Counted from the first letter of the stretch, positions 23,757 through 33,800 are shown. The stretch is DNA of 64,000 nucleotides from Bacillota bacterium (GCA_023393165.1 JAEWMJ010000024.1:8396-72395), one strand, 5' to 3'. Notes: a model not told the origin generated them from the letters alone. Program-made: numbers and translations.

Positions 23757-24668
23757 ATTATTAATAATTGGTTAACAAACAACGCTCTGCCGCTGGCTGA
23801 AAAGCTGAACCGGATAAACAGCGCAAATTTTGGCGAGGAAAGCATCAGCGGTTTCGGCATGAAGGCCAGAGTGGAGAAATTGATCGACCTGATACGGTCC
23901 GCAATGTTTCCTAATATATACCAGCGGTCGCTCAAAAATATGGAGTTTCTGGATACGGTGGTATGCGATAAACTCCAGCAGGCCGCCATCCTGCTTTACG
24001 AAATCTGCCGGGATGTGCTCGTAAACAAATGCGAGCTTATGACAAAAGGCGGCCAGGAGTGCGACAAATGCAAGGAAGCCGCTCAGGAGATCACCGTTCA
24101 GTTTATGAACAGCCTGACGGATATTGCGGCTGTTTTAAATACGGATATCGAGGCTGCGTATAACGGCGATCCGGCGGCGGTCTCCAAAGAAGAGATACTA
24201 TTGTCCTATCCCGCGTTTGAGGCCATCAGCATATTCCGTCTGGCGCATAAGCTTTTTGAGTTGAAAGTGCCCCTTTTGCCCCGCATCATGACGGAGTACG
24301 CACACCAGCGGACGGGTATCGATATCCATCCGGGCGCTACGGTTGGGAAATATTTCTTTATTGATCACGGTACAGGCGTGGTGATCGGAGAAACCTGCCG
24401 GATAGGAGACCGCGTTAAAATATACCAGGGAGTGACTCTTGGCGCTAAAAGTTTTGAGCTGGATGAAAACGGAAATCCCGTCAAGGGTATCAAACGCCAT
24501 CCGAATATAGAGGACGATGTCATTATCTATTCAGGCGCTACGATTCTCGGAGGGGATACCACAATTGGGAAGCACAGCGTGATCGGCGGCAACGTCTGGC
24601 TGACCACGTCGGTGGAACCTTATTCCACTGTGTATAATGCGCAGCCGTCGCCCATCATAAAGAAGTAA
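23757..24668 (+). CDS. cysE: Serine O-acetyltransferase (EpsC/SAT type), probable ATT start
   Basis: Makes O-acetylserine for cysteine synthesis. About 303 residues: helical N-terminal domain, then left-handed hexapeptide-repeat helix (HPGATVGKYFFIDHGTGVVIGE) and ...GAKSF, the long-form SAT of anaerobes. The open frame extends to ATG 23709, but that codon has no ribosome site and overlaps the -10 box. The only good site, GGAGG at 23744-23748, points at ATT 23757 (8-base gap); GTG 23748 overlaps that site. If 23709 is used the protein is 319 aa. Pairs functionally with divergent metA. Confidence 0.88.
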   Translation: MINNWLTNNALPLAEKLNRINSANFGEESISGFGMKARVEKLIDLIRSAMFPNIYQRSLKNMEFLDTVVCDKLQQAAILLYEICRDVLVNKCELMTKGGQECDKCKEAAQEITVQFMNSLTDIAAVLNTDIEAAYNGDPAAVSKEEILLSYPAFEAISIFRLAHKLFELKVPLLPRIMTEYAHQRTGIDIHPGATVGKYFFIDHGTGVVIGETCRIGDRVKIYQGVTLGAKSFELDENGNPVKGIKRHPNIEDDVIIYSGATILGGDTTIGKHSVIGGNVWLTTSVEPYSTVYNAQPSPIIKK

Positions 24669-24721
24669 ATCATCTTTCTTAAACCTTTTCTTTTTTCGAA
24701 AAGAAAGGTGAAAAAATAAAT

Positions 24722-24744
24722 AACGGCGGGAATATCCCGCCGTT
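24722..24744. terminator. Bidirectional terminator between cysE and murC
   Basis: Perfect 10-bp stem AACGGCGGGA-ATA-TCCCGCCGTT. On the minus strand it is followed by ATTTATTTTTTC (end of murC). A further AACCTTTTC...GAAAGGT hairpin at about 24680-24707 may serve cysE. Confidence 0.85.
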
Positions 24745-24766
24745 TACTATTCAATCTTTTAAAATA

Positions 24767-26143
24767 TTAATCCTGTAAAAATACCAGTTGCTGTTTGTTC
24801 ACATCCCCCGATCCCAGAGTCACCACTATATCGCCTTCCTTCCAGTTTTCCAGAAGGTATTTTTTAATATCCTGGAATGTGGGCAGATATTTCGCGTTGC
24901 CGGAATTTTTGTTGATCTCGGCAACCAGATCGGTCGCATGGATGTCTCCCTGATCGATATCCCTTCCCGGATACAGGTCCGGAACCAGTACTTCGTCCGC
25001 GTCAAAAAACGCCAGACCGTATTTTGTTTTGAGGGTCCTTGCCCTGGTAAAGGAATTGCACTGGAACACCGCCCACAATTTTTTATGGGGGTAAATATGC
25101 GCAGCCTGCATGCAGGCTTTGATTTCACTGGGATGATGCGCATAGTCATGGAATATTTTGACGCCGTCGCGCTCGCCAACCAATTCAAACCTTCTGCCGG
25201 CCAAATGGTAATCCTTCAGCGCTTGCACGCAGGTTTCCAGGCTTACGCCGAATACTTCGTGCGCGTAAAGGGACGCGGCCAGCGCGTTTTGCAGATTGTG
25301 CAGTCCGGGAACGTTCAATTGGATTTCGCCCTCCTGCCTGCCGTTATGAATTAGTTTAGCATGCCCGTTGCCCATTGCGTCAAATCCCACGCCGTCCACA
25401 TACCAGTCGCTGTTTTCATTTCCAAAGGTGATGACGCGGCAGGATACTTCGCCTGCCAGACGCATTGTAAGCGGATCGGTTGCGTTCAGGATGAGTACGC
25501 TATCCTGCCCGAGCTTTCGCGCAAACTCGGCAAATGTCTGATAAATGTCCTCAATATCGCGGTAGAAATCAAGGTGGTCGTCGTCAATGTTGTTTACCAG
25601 AATGTATTTAGGAGAGAGCGTCAGAAAGCTTTTTACGTATTCGCATGCTTCGGTGATAAATATATCGCTTTTCCCCAGTTTGACGCCGCCGCCCAAAAAA
25701 TCCACCATTCCGCCTACATGCACCGTGCAGTCGATATCGGCAGTCTGCATGATCAGCGCCAGCATGGAGGTTATGGTTGTTTTTCCATGGCAGCCCGAAA
25801 TGCAGGCGACCCGGTCATACTTCGAAGAAAGAATGCCCAAAAGCTTGGATCTTTCCAGCATGGGAATGTCATGCGTCGCGGCGTAAGCGTATTCCGGATT
25901 TACAGGCTTGATTGCCGCCGTATAAATCACCAGATCGGCGCCCTGTACGTTTTTTTCATCGTGTCCTATATGAAATGGGATTTGAAGTTCTTTTAATTTT
26001 TCGGTAAACGCGGATTCGCGTTGATCGCTTCCGGTAACCTGATAACCGTTGGTTTTAAGTATTTGGGCCAGCCCGCTCATGCTGCATCCGCCGATTCCGA
26101 TAAAATGAACGAGCTTGCCCTTAAAGTCATTTAAATCTATCAT
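24767..26143 (-). CDS. murC: UDP-N-acetylmuramate--L-alanine ligase
   Basis: Adds the first amino acid of the peptidoglycan stem peptide. 458 residues: N-terminal Rossmann domain with GIGGCSMSGLA, ATP site GCHGKTT (normally GTHGKTT, Cys replacing Thr), central Mur ligase domain and C-terminal domain with HDYAHHPSE. ATG 26143 lies 6 bases after GGAG; TTG 26155 contains that site. Monocistronic on the minus strand, divergent from spoVG. Confidence 0.96.
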   Translation of the reverse strand: MIDLNDFKGKLVHFIGIGGCSMSGLAQILKTNGYQVTGSDQRESAFTEKLKELQIPFHIGHDEKNVQGADLVIYTAAIKPVNPEYAYAATHDIPMLERSKLLGILSSKYDRVACISGCHGKTTITSMLALIMQTADIDCTVHVGGMVDFLGGGVKLGKSDIFITEACEYVKSFLTLSPKYILVNNIDDDHLDFYRDIEDIYQTFAEFARKLGQDSVLILNATDPLTMRLAGEVSCRVITFGNENSDWYVDGVGFDAMGNGHAKLIHNGRQEGEIQLNVPGLHNLQNALAASLYAHEVFGVSLETCVQALKDYHLAGRRFELVGERDGVKIFHDYAHHPSEIKACMQAAHIYPHKKLWAVFQCNSFTRARTLKTKYGLAFFDADEVLVPDLYPGRDIDQGDIHATDLVAEINKNSGNAKYLPTFQDIKKYLLENWKEGDIVVTLGSGDVNKQQLVFLQD

Positions 26144-26178
26144 TTGATTCTCCAAAATATCGTATTTATACTGGGTAT

Positions 26179-26208
26179 ATTATACTAGAACCTAGATTGA
26201 ATTATCAA
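26179..26208 (-). promoter_or_regulatory. murC promoter
   Basis: On the minus strand TTGATA (26208-26203), 18-base spacer, TATAAT (26184-26179). Confidence 0.65.
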
Positions 26209-26330
26209 TAAAATAATCAAATAACTTTAATTGTCTATAAATTATTATGGATTATAAAAAGGATTTTTGCTATTTATGGAGAATATTAGAAACAGGACAA
26301 GTCTACATAATAAGTGGTGGAGGAAATATC

Positions 26331-26621
26331 ATGAACATAACAGATATCCGAATCAGAAAAATTGAAGCTCTGGGGAAAATGAAAGCGATCGTATCCGTCA
26401 CGTTTGACGATATGTTCGTGGTGCACGACATGAAGGTCATCGAGGGGCAGAGTGGCCTGTTTATCGCAATGCCCAGCAGAAAGACACCAAGCGGTGAGTA
26501 CAAGGATATTGCACATCCTATCAATTCGGAAACAAGGGAACTCATCCAGCAAAGAATCCTGAAAGAGTACGAATCCATGCCCGAAGATATGAAGGATAAT
26601 AAGGCAGACCAACCGGACTGA
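26331..26621 (+). CDS. spoVG: Septation/sporulation regulator SpoVG
   Basis: Small RNA/DNA-binding regulator affecting septation, sporulation and virulence genes in Firmicutes. 96 residues; starts MNITDIRIRK, contains VHDMKVIEG and MPSRKTPSGEYKDIAHPIN, a near-perfect family match. ATG 26331 follows GTGGAGGAA; the frame extends to 26247, but that part lacks a ribosome site and family similarity. In B. subtilis spoVG lies just before glmU; here an EamA gene lies between. A terminator follows. Confidence 0.97.
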   Translation: MNITDIRIRKIEALGKMKAIVSVTFDDMFVVHDMKVIEGQSGLFIAMPSRKTPSGEYKDIAHPINSETRELIQQRILKEYESMPEDMKDNKADQPD

Positions 26622-26648
26622 TCTTAAATTTATAAGTGCATATTCTCT

Positions 26649-26682
26649 AGCCCTTTTATTTTTAGTTAAAAGGGCTTTTATT
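26649..26682 (+). terminator. Terminator of spoVG
   Basis: AGCCCTTTT and AAAAGGGCT arms, then TTTATTTT. Confidence 0.85.
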
Positions 26683-26773
26683 TTCCGGCTGCAGGGGTCT
26701 TAAGAATCCCCAACCGCTGTGTTATTTTTGCGCTTTTACAAATCATTTCTAAAAAATGGAAAAAAATTTTGCA

Positions 26774-26802
26774 TTGGAAAAAATGAAAGGTTTTGCTATT
26801 AT
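26774..26802 (+). promoter_or_regulatory. Promoter of the EamA leader
   Basis: TTGGAA (26774-26779), 17 bases, TATTAT (26797-26802). The mRNA leader before the permease start would be about 180 bases. Confidence 0.6.
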
Positions 26803-26839
26803 ATTTTAGAATCAATAAAGAATCAAGGAGGAAATCACT

Positions 26840-27070
26840 ATGTTGTCAATTTCTGAAATTAAGTCATATAAATGCCGGCTGGCCTCTCCTCCGCCGCCTC
26901 CCAAGGGTTTTGTAAGCAATACGGAATTTTTTGGGACCAATATCTTACGGCGAATACGAGACAGGATTCGCCGCATGAGAGGAGCATTATATGAAATCAA
27001 AAATACAGTTTTCACTGTCAATGGTGATATTCGGCACCATCGGCATTTTTATAAGGTATATCAACCTTGA
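26840..27070 (+). CDS. Proline-rich leader ORF overlapping the EamA permease gene
   Basis: ATG 26840 lies 9 bases after AAGGAGG, a very strong site. The 76-codon ORF has five consecutive prolines (residues 17-21) and an Arg-rich segment (RRIRDRIRRMRG, about 37-48), and runs 80 bases into the permease gene in another frame. I recognise no protein family. The DNA includes a CTCCTC tract (26886-26891) able to pair with the permease ribosome site and an inverted repeat CGGCGAAT/ATTCGCCG (about 26949-26973). It may be a regulatory leader peptide; only the start region may matter. Confidence 0.5.
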   Translation: MLSISEIKSYKCRLASPPPPPKGFVSNTEFFGTNILRRIRDRIRRMRGALYEIKNTVFTVNGDIRHHRHFYKVYQP

Positions 27071-27857
27071 TTCAAGCGCTGTTGCCCTCTTAAGGGGGCT
27101 GATCGGAAGCCTTTTCCTGCTGGGCGTGATACTCTTTACAAGGCAGAAAATATCATGGGAAAAAATAAAAAAGAACGCGCTGATTCTCTTGATTTCCGGC
27201 GCCGCATTGGGCGCAAACTGGATATTCCTGTTTGAGGCATACCGTCATACAACCGTCGCAAACGCGGCTTTGAGTTATTATTTCGCGCCGGTTTTTCTTT
27301 TGTGCCTGTCTCCGGTTGTGTTAAAGGAGAAACTTTCAGTAAAGAAAATCGTCTGCATCGGAGCAGCTATGCTTGGCATGTTCCTCATAGTGGGAAACAG
27401 CGGGGACGCGGAGGTCCGAAATCATTTGCAGGGCATTGCCTTCGGCCTGACGGCGGCCGGTTTCTATGCGTCGCTGATGTTAATGAACAAATTTATTAAA
27501 AACCTTACGGGGCTGGAAACCACTCTTATTCAACTTATAGCCGCCTCGTTGCTGCTTTTGCCCTATGTCTTACTGTCAAATGGGAGAGCCGGACTTATGC
27601 AGACAGCAGGTGTTTCCCTTCTGCTTGTTCTCATATTGGGCGTTGTGCACACCGGAATAGGATTCTTCCTGTTCTTTTCGGGAATGAAGGATTTAAAAGG
27701 GCAAAGCATAGCGGCATTAAGCTATCTTGACCCGATCACCTCGGTGATACTTTCTTTCACCCTTCTTCAGGAGACTATGACGCCGCTTGCATTAACGGGG
27801 GCCGCAATTTTGCTGGGCGCAACGTTTGTAAGCGAAAGGAGACCGGTTCAAGCTTAA
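26991..27857 (+). CDS. EamA/DMT-family transporter
   Basis: 288 residues with about ten hydrophobic segments in two EamA repeats (second starting near GIAFGLTAAGFYASLML). Drug/metabolite superfamily permeases move amino acids, sugars or other small metabolites; the substrate is not deducible. ATG follows GAGAGGAG. A translated proline-rich ORF covers its start, suggesting translational or attenuation control. Confidence 0.9.
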   Translation: MKSKIQFSLSMVIFGTIGIFIRYINLDSSAVALLRGLIGSLFLLGVILFTRQKISWEKIKKNALILLISGAALGANWIFLFEAYRHTTVANAALSYYFAPVFLLCLSPVVLKEKLSVKKIVCIGAAMLGMFLIVGNSGDAEVRNHLQGIAFGLTAAGFYASLMLMNKFIKNLTGLETTLIQLIAASLLLLPYVLLSNGRAGLMQTAGVSLLLVLILGVVHTGIGFFLFFSGMKDLKGQSIAALSYLDPITSVILSFTLLQETMTPLALTGAAILLGATFVSERRPVQA

Positions 27858-27902
27858 CAAAACATTTCATAATCAGCGGGCCGGGTTCATCCGGTCCGCC
27901 GG

Positions 27903-27952
27903 TGATAAACTCCGGTTGATTGAGCCGGTCTACGTATTACGGTTTATCATTT
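27903..27952 (+). terminator. Nested hairpin after the EamA gene
   Basis: TGATAAAC (27903-27910) pairs with GTTTATCA (27942-27949); CCGG...CCGG nests inside; TTTT follows. A GGGCCGG/CCGGTCC hairpin lies just before it (about 27879-27898). Imperfect terminator. Confidence 0.45.
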
Positions 27953-27988
27953 TGCCAGGAGGACAGAAATGGGAATTTCACAGTTTTG

Positions 27989-28017
27989 TTGACTCCATAC
28001 TTTTAACTGTATACAAT
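27989..28017 (+). promoter_or_regulatory. glmU promoter
   Basis: TTGACT (27989-27994), 17-base spacer, TACAAT (28012-28017). An AGGAGG-preceded seven-codon ORF at 27969-27992 overlaps the -35 box and is probably chance. Confidence 0.85.
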
Positions 28018-28049
28018 AAAGTAGGATTTAAATAGCAAGGAGAAAAAGG

Positions 28050-29417
28050 ATGGAAAATTGTATAGCCGTGGTGCTTGCCGCCGGTGAAGGAACCAGAATG
28101 AAATCAAATAAACTGAAGGTGCTTCACAGCGCTGCCGGACGGCCCATGATAAAATGGGTATTGGATTCTCTTGCGGAAGCCGGTGTCGGGCGCACGGCGG
28201 TCGTTTGCGGCAACGGCATGGAAGATCTGAAAAACGAGCTTGGCGGGGGCGTAACATATGTGGAACAGGCTCAGCGCCTGGGAACCGGCCATGCCGTCAT
28301 GCAGGCGGCGGAGTTCATCCGTGATTTTGGCGGCTATGTCGTCATTATGCCGGGAGACATGCCGCTGTATACGGCGGAAACTATTCAAAATGTTTATAAC
28401 AAAGCGGCCGGCGGGGATTATGCCTGTGTGATCCTGACCGCGGTTTACGATGATCCCTACGGATACGGCAGGATAATCCGCGACGGATCTGGTAATGTCA
28501 AAAGCATCGTGGAAGAGGCCAATGCTACGGAGGAGGAAAAGAAGATCCGTGAGGCCAACGCCTTTTTATACTGCATCAAAGCGCCGCTGTTGCTCCAGTG
28601 CCTTCAAAAAATGCAGCCCAAGCTCCCCAAAAACGAATATTATTTGACGGACGTGGTGGAGCTGCTGAACGGGGCGGGCCAAAAAGTCGGCGCATATATT
28701 GCGGAGGATACGGAAGAATGCCTGGGCGTCAACGACCGGGTCCAACTGGCGCAGGTATCAAAAATACTTTATGCAAGAACCGCAAAAAAGCATATGCTGA
28801 GCGGCGTTACAATACTGGATCCTGCGTGTACGTACATTGATCCGGAAACAACCATCGGGCAGGACACCGTGATCTATCCGGGCGTGATACTGGAAAAATG
28901 CAAAATAGGCAGTAACGTTACGCTGTATCAGGGAAGCAGGATCGTAGACAGCCAAATCGGCGACGCTTCGGATGTTCAGAATTCCGTTGTTTTAAATGCC
29001 GTCATAGGTTCGCATACCACTGTCGGTCCTTACGCTTATTTGCGTCCGGGTACAAAAATCGGCGATAAATGCAGGGTCGGCGATTTTGTGGAAGTCAAAA
29101 ATTCGGTGATCGGCAATGGAACAAAGGTATCGCATCTCACGTATATCGGGGACGGCGACCTTGGCCGGAATATCAACGTGGGCTGCGGCGTGGTATTCGT
29201 CAATTACGACGGAAAAAGGAAGTACAGGTCCAAAGTGGGCGACAAGGCCTTTATTGGCTGCAATACAAACCTCATCTCCCCTGTGGAGGTGGGCGAGGGC
29301 GCCTATGTTGCCGCCGGATCTACTGTTACGGATAATGTGCCCCCCCATTCGCTCTGTATTGCAAGGAGCCGCCAGGTAATCAAGACGGAATGGAAAGACA
29401 AAAGGGATGACGAATAA
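28050..29417 (+). CDS. glmU: Bifunctional GlmU (GlcN-1-P acetyltransferase / UDP-GlcNAc pyrophosphorylase)
   Basis: Makes UDP-GlcNAc for the cell wall. 455 residues: N-terminal nucleotidyltransferase domain with VVLAAGEGTRMKS (8-20) and QAQRLGTGHAV-like uridine site, then C-terminal left-handed beta-helix acetyltransferase with hexapeptide repeats and the NYDGKRK segment. It shares its cell-wall pathway with murA, murC and the flippase in this window. The 3' end overlaps the HAD gene by 11 bases. Confidence 0.97.
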   Translation: MENCIAVVLAAGEGTRMKSNKLKVLHSAAGRPMIKWVLDSLAEAGVGRTAVVCGNGMEDLKNELGGGVTYVEQAQRLGTGHAVMQAAEFIRDFGGYVVIMPGDMPLYTAETIQNVYNKAAGGDYACVILTAVYDDPYGYGRIIRDGSGNVKSIVEEANATEEEKKIREANAFLYCIKAPLLLQCLQKMQPKLPKNEYYLTDVVELLNGAGQKVGAYIAEDTEECLGVNDRVQLAQVSKILYARTAKKHMLSGVTILDPACTYIDPETTIGQDTVIYPGVILEKCKIGSNVTLYQGSRIVDSQIGDASDVQNSVVLNAVIGSHTTVGPYAYLRPGTKIGDKCRVGDFVEVKNSVIGNGTKVSHLTYIGDGDLGRNINVGCGVVFVNYDGKRKYRSKVGDKAFIGCNTNLISPVEVGEGAYVAAGSTVTDNVPPHSLCIARSRQVIKTEWKDKRDDE

Positions 29418-30132
29418 AAAAGCGGTGTTTTTTGACCTGGACGGGACGCTTCTCCCGGTCGATCCGGATACGATGTTCGGTCCTTATTTCGAATTGCTGA
29501 AAAAAAGCGAAATCATGCAATTGATTGCTGCGGACACGGAAGACGCTTTCCGCATATTTATGGAAGCGGCTTCGTATATGATGGAAAACAGGGGCGGGGA
29601 CACCAACGAAGGTGCGTTTCTTGCATATATTGAAAAGGCGGCTGGCAGGAAAAGAGAACATTTGAAGGAGCCGCTCAACAGGTTTTACGGGACGGTATTT
29701 GATTTTTTGACCGGAGTTGTTCAAAAAAAGGGGATCCAGCGGAGGATCGTGCACACCGTACGCCAAAAAGGATATAAAACGGTGCTTGCGACCATGCCTG
29801 TGTTCCCGCTGACTGCGGCCGTGTCAAGGCTTTCCAGCGTAGGACTCCGCCCGGAGGATTTTCACTATATATCCCATTATGGAAATTCCACTTATTTAAA
29901 ACCGCATCCGGAATATTACCAGGAAATACTGAGCAAAATCCATTTGGACGGAAAGGATTGCATCATGGTAGGTAATAATATCAAAGAAGATATGGTCGCG
30001 CAAAACCTTGGATTCGACGTGTTCCTGGTAACCGGTCATGAAATCGGAGAATACAAAAAAGATGATTACACAAGCGGGGACCTTCGGGCATTGTTCGAAT
30101 GGGCCTGCGGTTTGCCCAGGGCGGAGGTTTAA
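29407..30132 (+). CDS. HAD-superfamily hydrolase
   Basis: 241 residues. DLDGT (Asp10, Asp12) is motif I; a helical cap follows; KPHPEYY provides the motif III lysine and VGNNIKEDM the motif IV acidic residues. Probably a small-molecule phosphatase; substrate unknown. It is coupled by overlap to glmU and followed after 2 bases by pth, taking the place of prs and ctc in the B. subtilis order. Confidence 0.88.
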   Translation: MTNKKAVFFDLDGTLLPVDPDTMFGPYFELLKKSEIMQLIAADTEDAFRIFMEAASYMMENRGGDTNEGAFLAYIEKAAGRKREHLKEPLNRFYGTVFDFLTGVVQKKGIQRRIVHTVRQKGYKTVLATMPVFPLTAAVSRLSSVGLRPEDFHYISHYGNSTYLKPHPEYYQEILSKIHLDGKDCIMVGNNIKEDMVAQNLGFDVFLVTGHEIGEYKKDDYTSGDLRALFEWACGLPRAEV

Positions 30133-30134
30133 AA

Positions 30135-30695
30135 GTGATATGTGTTATAGGCCTCGGAAATCCGGGGATAAAATACAAAAATACCCGGCATAACGCCGGA
30201 TTCCAGGTCATCGACCTGCTTGCGCGGGAATATGGCGTCAGGTTCAAGACCAGCAAGTTTCAGGCAAAAACCGCGCAGGGCACGGTAGATGGAAAAAAGA
30301 TCCTGCTGGTAAAGCCGCTCACGTATATGAATGACAGCGGATACGCGGTGGATGCGGTCATGGATTATTTCGATATAAAGCAGCAGGATATCGTCGTATT
30401 GGTAGACGATATGGACCTGCCCTTAGGATCCATCCGGATCCGGGAGAAGGGAAGCGCGGGAGGACATAACGGCCTCAAATCCATCATAAGCTATTTAAAA
30501 AGCGAGGATTTTGCGCGCATTCGGATCGGTATCGGAAAACCCGCGGGGCAAAAAGGGACAATTCCCCATGTGCTCGGAAAATTCAGCCCCGAAGAGGGCG
30601 GGCTGGCCAAAGAGACGTTCGGGCGGTGCGCCCGGGCGGTGGATTGCCTGATACGGGAAGGCTTGCAGGCTGCGCAAAGCAAGTATAACGGATAG
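30135..30695 (+). CDS. pth: Peptidyl-tRNA hydrolase
   Basis: Releases peptides from dropped-off peptidyl-tRNA. 186 residues from GTG 30135, which follows GCGGAGG by 7 bases and puts IGLGNPG right at the N-terminus; the longer frame from 30099 overlaps the HAD gene. Catalytic residues Asn9, His19 (TRHNAGF) and the DDMDLPLG aspartate are present. Its stop coincides with the border of element A2. Confidence 0.96.
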   Translation: MICVIGLGNPGIKYKNTRHNAGFQVIDLLAREYGVRFKTSKFQAKTAQGTVDGKKILLVKPLTYMNDSGYAVDAVMDYFDIKQQDIVVLVDDMDLPLGSIRIREKGSAGGHNGLKSIISYLKSEDFARIRIGIGKPAGQKGTIPHVLGKFSPEEGGLAKETFGRCARAVDCLIREGLQAAQSKYNG

Positions 30696-30859
30696 AGTAA
30701 ACGCTGATTCATTCGGAACGCTGTCTTGGCGGCGGACTTCGTATCCTGCTGTGTGGCTGAAATCTTGAAATAGCGCCGCTATTCCTTTGATTTCGCTCCT
30801 GGAAGGGATATAAAGCCTGCTTACCAATTCATCATTCCTCGATTGATCACCGTTTACTA
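30696..30859. repeat. Palindromic element A, copy 2
   Basis: About 164 bases alike to 15854-16013: shared blocks CTGATTCATTCGGAACG, GCTGAAATCTTGAAATAGCG and GATTTCGCTCCT. Ends AGTAAACG and CGTTTACT are inverted. Like copy 1 it begins right after a stop codon and ends just ahead of the next gene's ribosome site (mfd). It may act as a structured spacer or terminator; no T run. Confidence 0.85.
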
Positions 30860-30874
30860 AAGAAGAGGTGCATC

Positions 30875-33800
30875 GTGCAAAATTTTATACAGCAAACAAT
30901 TGCTGAAATGGATGAATTCAAGCAGTTGCTGCAATTTATACGGGGGGGGCAAATGCCCGTCTCGATTATTGGCGTTCCTCAAAACGCGGTGCGCTTTTTA
31001 TTAAAAACCCTGTCCAGGGAAACGGGCAGGACGGTCGTTTTTGTGCACCCGACTTTTGAAGAGGCGAAGCAAAGCGCAAAAGAAGGGAAACTGTTTCCCG
31101 CCGAAGACATGCAGCTCAGGACCGTCGCCGCGAAAAGCCGGGAAAATACGTTTGAGCGGATCGAACTGCTTTTTGACCGGAATCCGGTTGATGTGGTCCA
31201 CATGCCCGTTCTGGCGCTGCAGCAAAAAATGATGCCGCCGGAACTTCTTTACGGCGCAGCCATATCGCTTTTCGCCGGGAAACAATACGGGATAGATTCT
31301 CTGCTGGAAAATTTTATGCGCCTTGGGTATGAGAGGGTGGAGACGGTATATGAAAAAGGCCAGTTTGCTCGGCGGGGCGAGATCGTGGATGTTTTTTCCA
31401 CCTGCTACGGCGCGCCTGTCCGCCTGACTTTTTTTGACGACGAGATCGAAACCATCCGGTGTTTTAACGAAGACACCCAGAAGTCTGAAGGAAGGACGCT
31501 GGAAAAAATCAATGTATTCCCGGCGAGCGAATTTATACTGGATGAGGACATGGCCGGAAAAGCTCTCCGATACCTCGGCGGATATGAGAAAGACAATTCT
31601 CCTCTCGGGACCGCCGCGCAGGATATGTGCTTTCAGCTTCGGGAATTCGGGACATTCGAAAACGCGGACAGTTTTCTTGGCGTTATGACGCAGGGGTCCT
31701 CCGTAGCGGAATATTTTAAGGGCGCTCTCTTTTTGTTTGACGACTATGACAGGGTTTTAAGCCAGGCGGAGAAGAACCGGGAAGAATTCGAACGTTTGTT
31801 TGAATCCCTGAAGAGAAACGGGGAGGTTTTCCCCGTACAAAAAGAGTCCTTTCTGGATTTCAAAAAGCTGGAATTCCTTCATAAATCTGCAATGGAATTA
31901 ACGCCGGTCGCGTCGTCCAAATGGAAGGCGCGCACCGTGGATTTTGCCATGCGGCAGGCAGCGCAGTTCACCGGCAAAATAGATTTGCTGGCCGACAGCC
32001 TCAAATCCAGGCGGAAAGCCGGGTACCGTGTGGCAATGTGTGTGGGTGCAAAAGCGGATTCCCTGTCGCGTGCGCTCCGGGATCTTGATATTCTTTGTCC
32101 GGTGACGGCCGGGGGCGGAGAAGGGATATTTATCAGCAGAGAAGTGCTGGACTACGGTTTTGAAATCCCCCGCATCAAAACGTATTTTTTGGGCGAATGG
32201 GATGTATACGGACGGATCAAAAAGGTGCAGATGAAATCTCATCCGTCCAAAAAAACAACGGAAGACATCTTTGCGGAACTTTCGGCAGGCGACTATGTGG
32301 TGCACGAGGTGCACGGCCGTGGAAGGTACCTGGGACTCAAAAAAATGGAAGCTGCCGGAAGCGTTGCGGAATACATGGAAATAGAATACCGGGACGGAGA
32401 CAAACTCTATGTCCCGACGGCGCAGATCGACCGTGTGCAAAAATATATCGGCAGCGAAGACGGCGTTCCCGTACTATCCCGCCTGGGCGGACGGGAATGG
32501 GAAAACACCAAAAACAAGGTGAAAGAATCCGTCAATAAACTGGCGTTCGATCTGGTAGCGCTTTACGCAAACAGGTTTGAGGCAAACGGTTTCAGGTTTG
32601 CCCCGGATACCGTCTGGCAAAAGCAATTCGAAGATAATTTTGAGTTCGAAGAGACGGACGGACAGGAGCAGAGCCTTGAGGAAATCAAACGGGATATGGA
32701 ATCAAACCGGGTCATGGACAGGTTGCTGCTGGGGGACGTGGGATACGGAAAAACCGAAGTCGCCATGCGCGCCTGTTTCAAGGCGGTGATGAATTCCAAA
32801 CAGGTGGCGGTGCTCGTGCCCACAACCCTTCTGGCGCGTCAGCATCTAGAAACCTTTAAAAAACGCTTCGAGGGATTCCCGGTCACAATAGACATGATCA
32901 GCCGGTTTTCCGCTTCGCGACACAAGGAAATCATGCGGGACGTTTCGCTCGGAAAAATTGACATCATTATCGGCACGCACAAACTGCTGTCCAAAGACAT
33001 CAAATTTCATAATCTCGGGCTCCTGATCGTGGACGAGGAGCAAAGGTTCGGGGTGGCGCATAAGGAAAAAATCAAGCTCTTAAAGCAGTCCGTCGACGTT
33101 CTTACTCTTTCGGCAACCCCCATTCCCCGTACGCTGGAGATGTCTTTAATAGGCATCCGGGACCTCTCCACAATCAAAACGCCGCCCGTTTCCAGAAAAC
33201 AAACCCAGTCTTATGTGGTGCGGTATTCGGACAGCCTTCTTCGCGACGCGGTGCAAAACGAGATAAGGCGGGGCGGACAGGTTTATTTTGTCTGCCGGCA
33301 GATCAACCAGATGGACCGGCTGGTTTTAGATATCAGAAGAAACGTTCCGGAGGTCAGAGTAGCGGCGGTACACGGGCAGATGGGGGAAGCGCAGATCGAA
33401 AAAACGGTTTCCGCGTTTATTGAAGGCCAAACCGATGTGCTGGTATGCACAACGATAATAGAATCCGGGATCGATATACCCGCCGTCAACACCATTATCA
33501 TTTACGAGGCGGATAAATTCGGATTGTCCCAGCTTTACCAGCTGAAAGGCCGGGTGGGCAGGGGCGATAAGATATCTCACGCCTATTTCACGTATCTGGG
33601 CAGCGTTGTGGGCGAAAACGCCAAAAAACGTCTTGCTGCCATACGGGAATTCACGCAGCTCGGGTCCGGGTTCAAGATCGCGATGCGCGATCTGCAGATC
33701 AGGGGCGCCGGAAACCTGCTGGGCCCCGAACAAAGCGGACATATGGCAAGCGTAGGGTACAGCCTTTATTGCAAAATGATGAAACAGGCAATCGAGGCGG

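Noticed and set aside
26247..26330. N-terminal extension of SpoVG
   Set aside because: No similarity to SpoVG and no ribosome site; GTGGAGGAA directly precedes ATG 26331.
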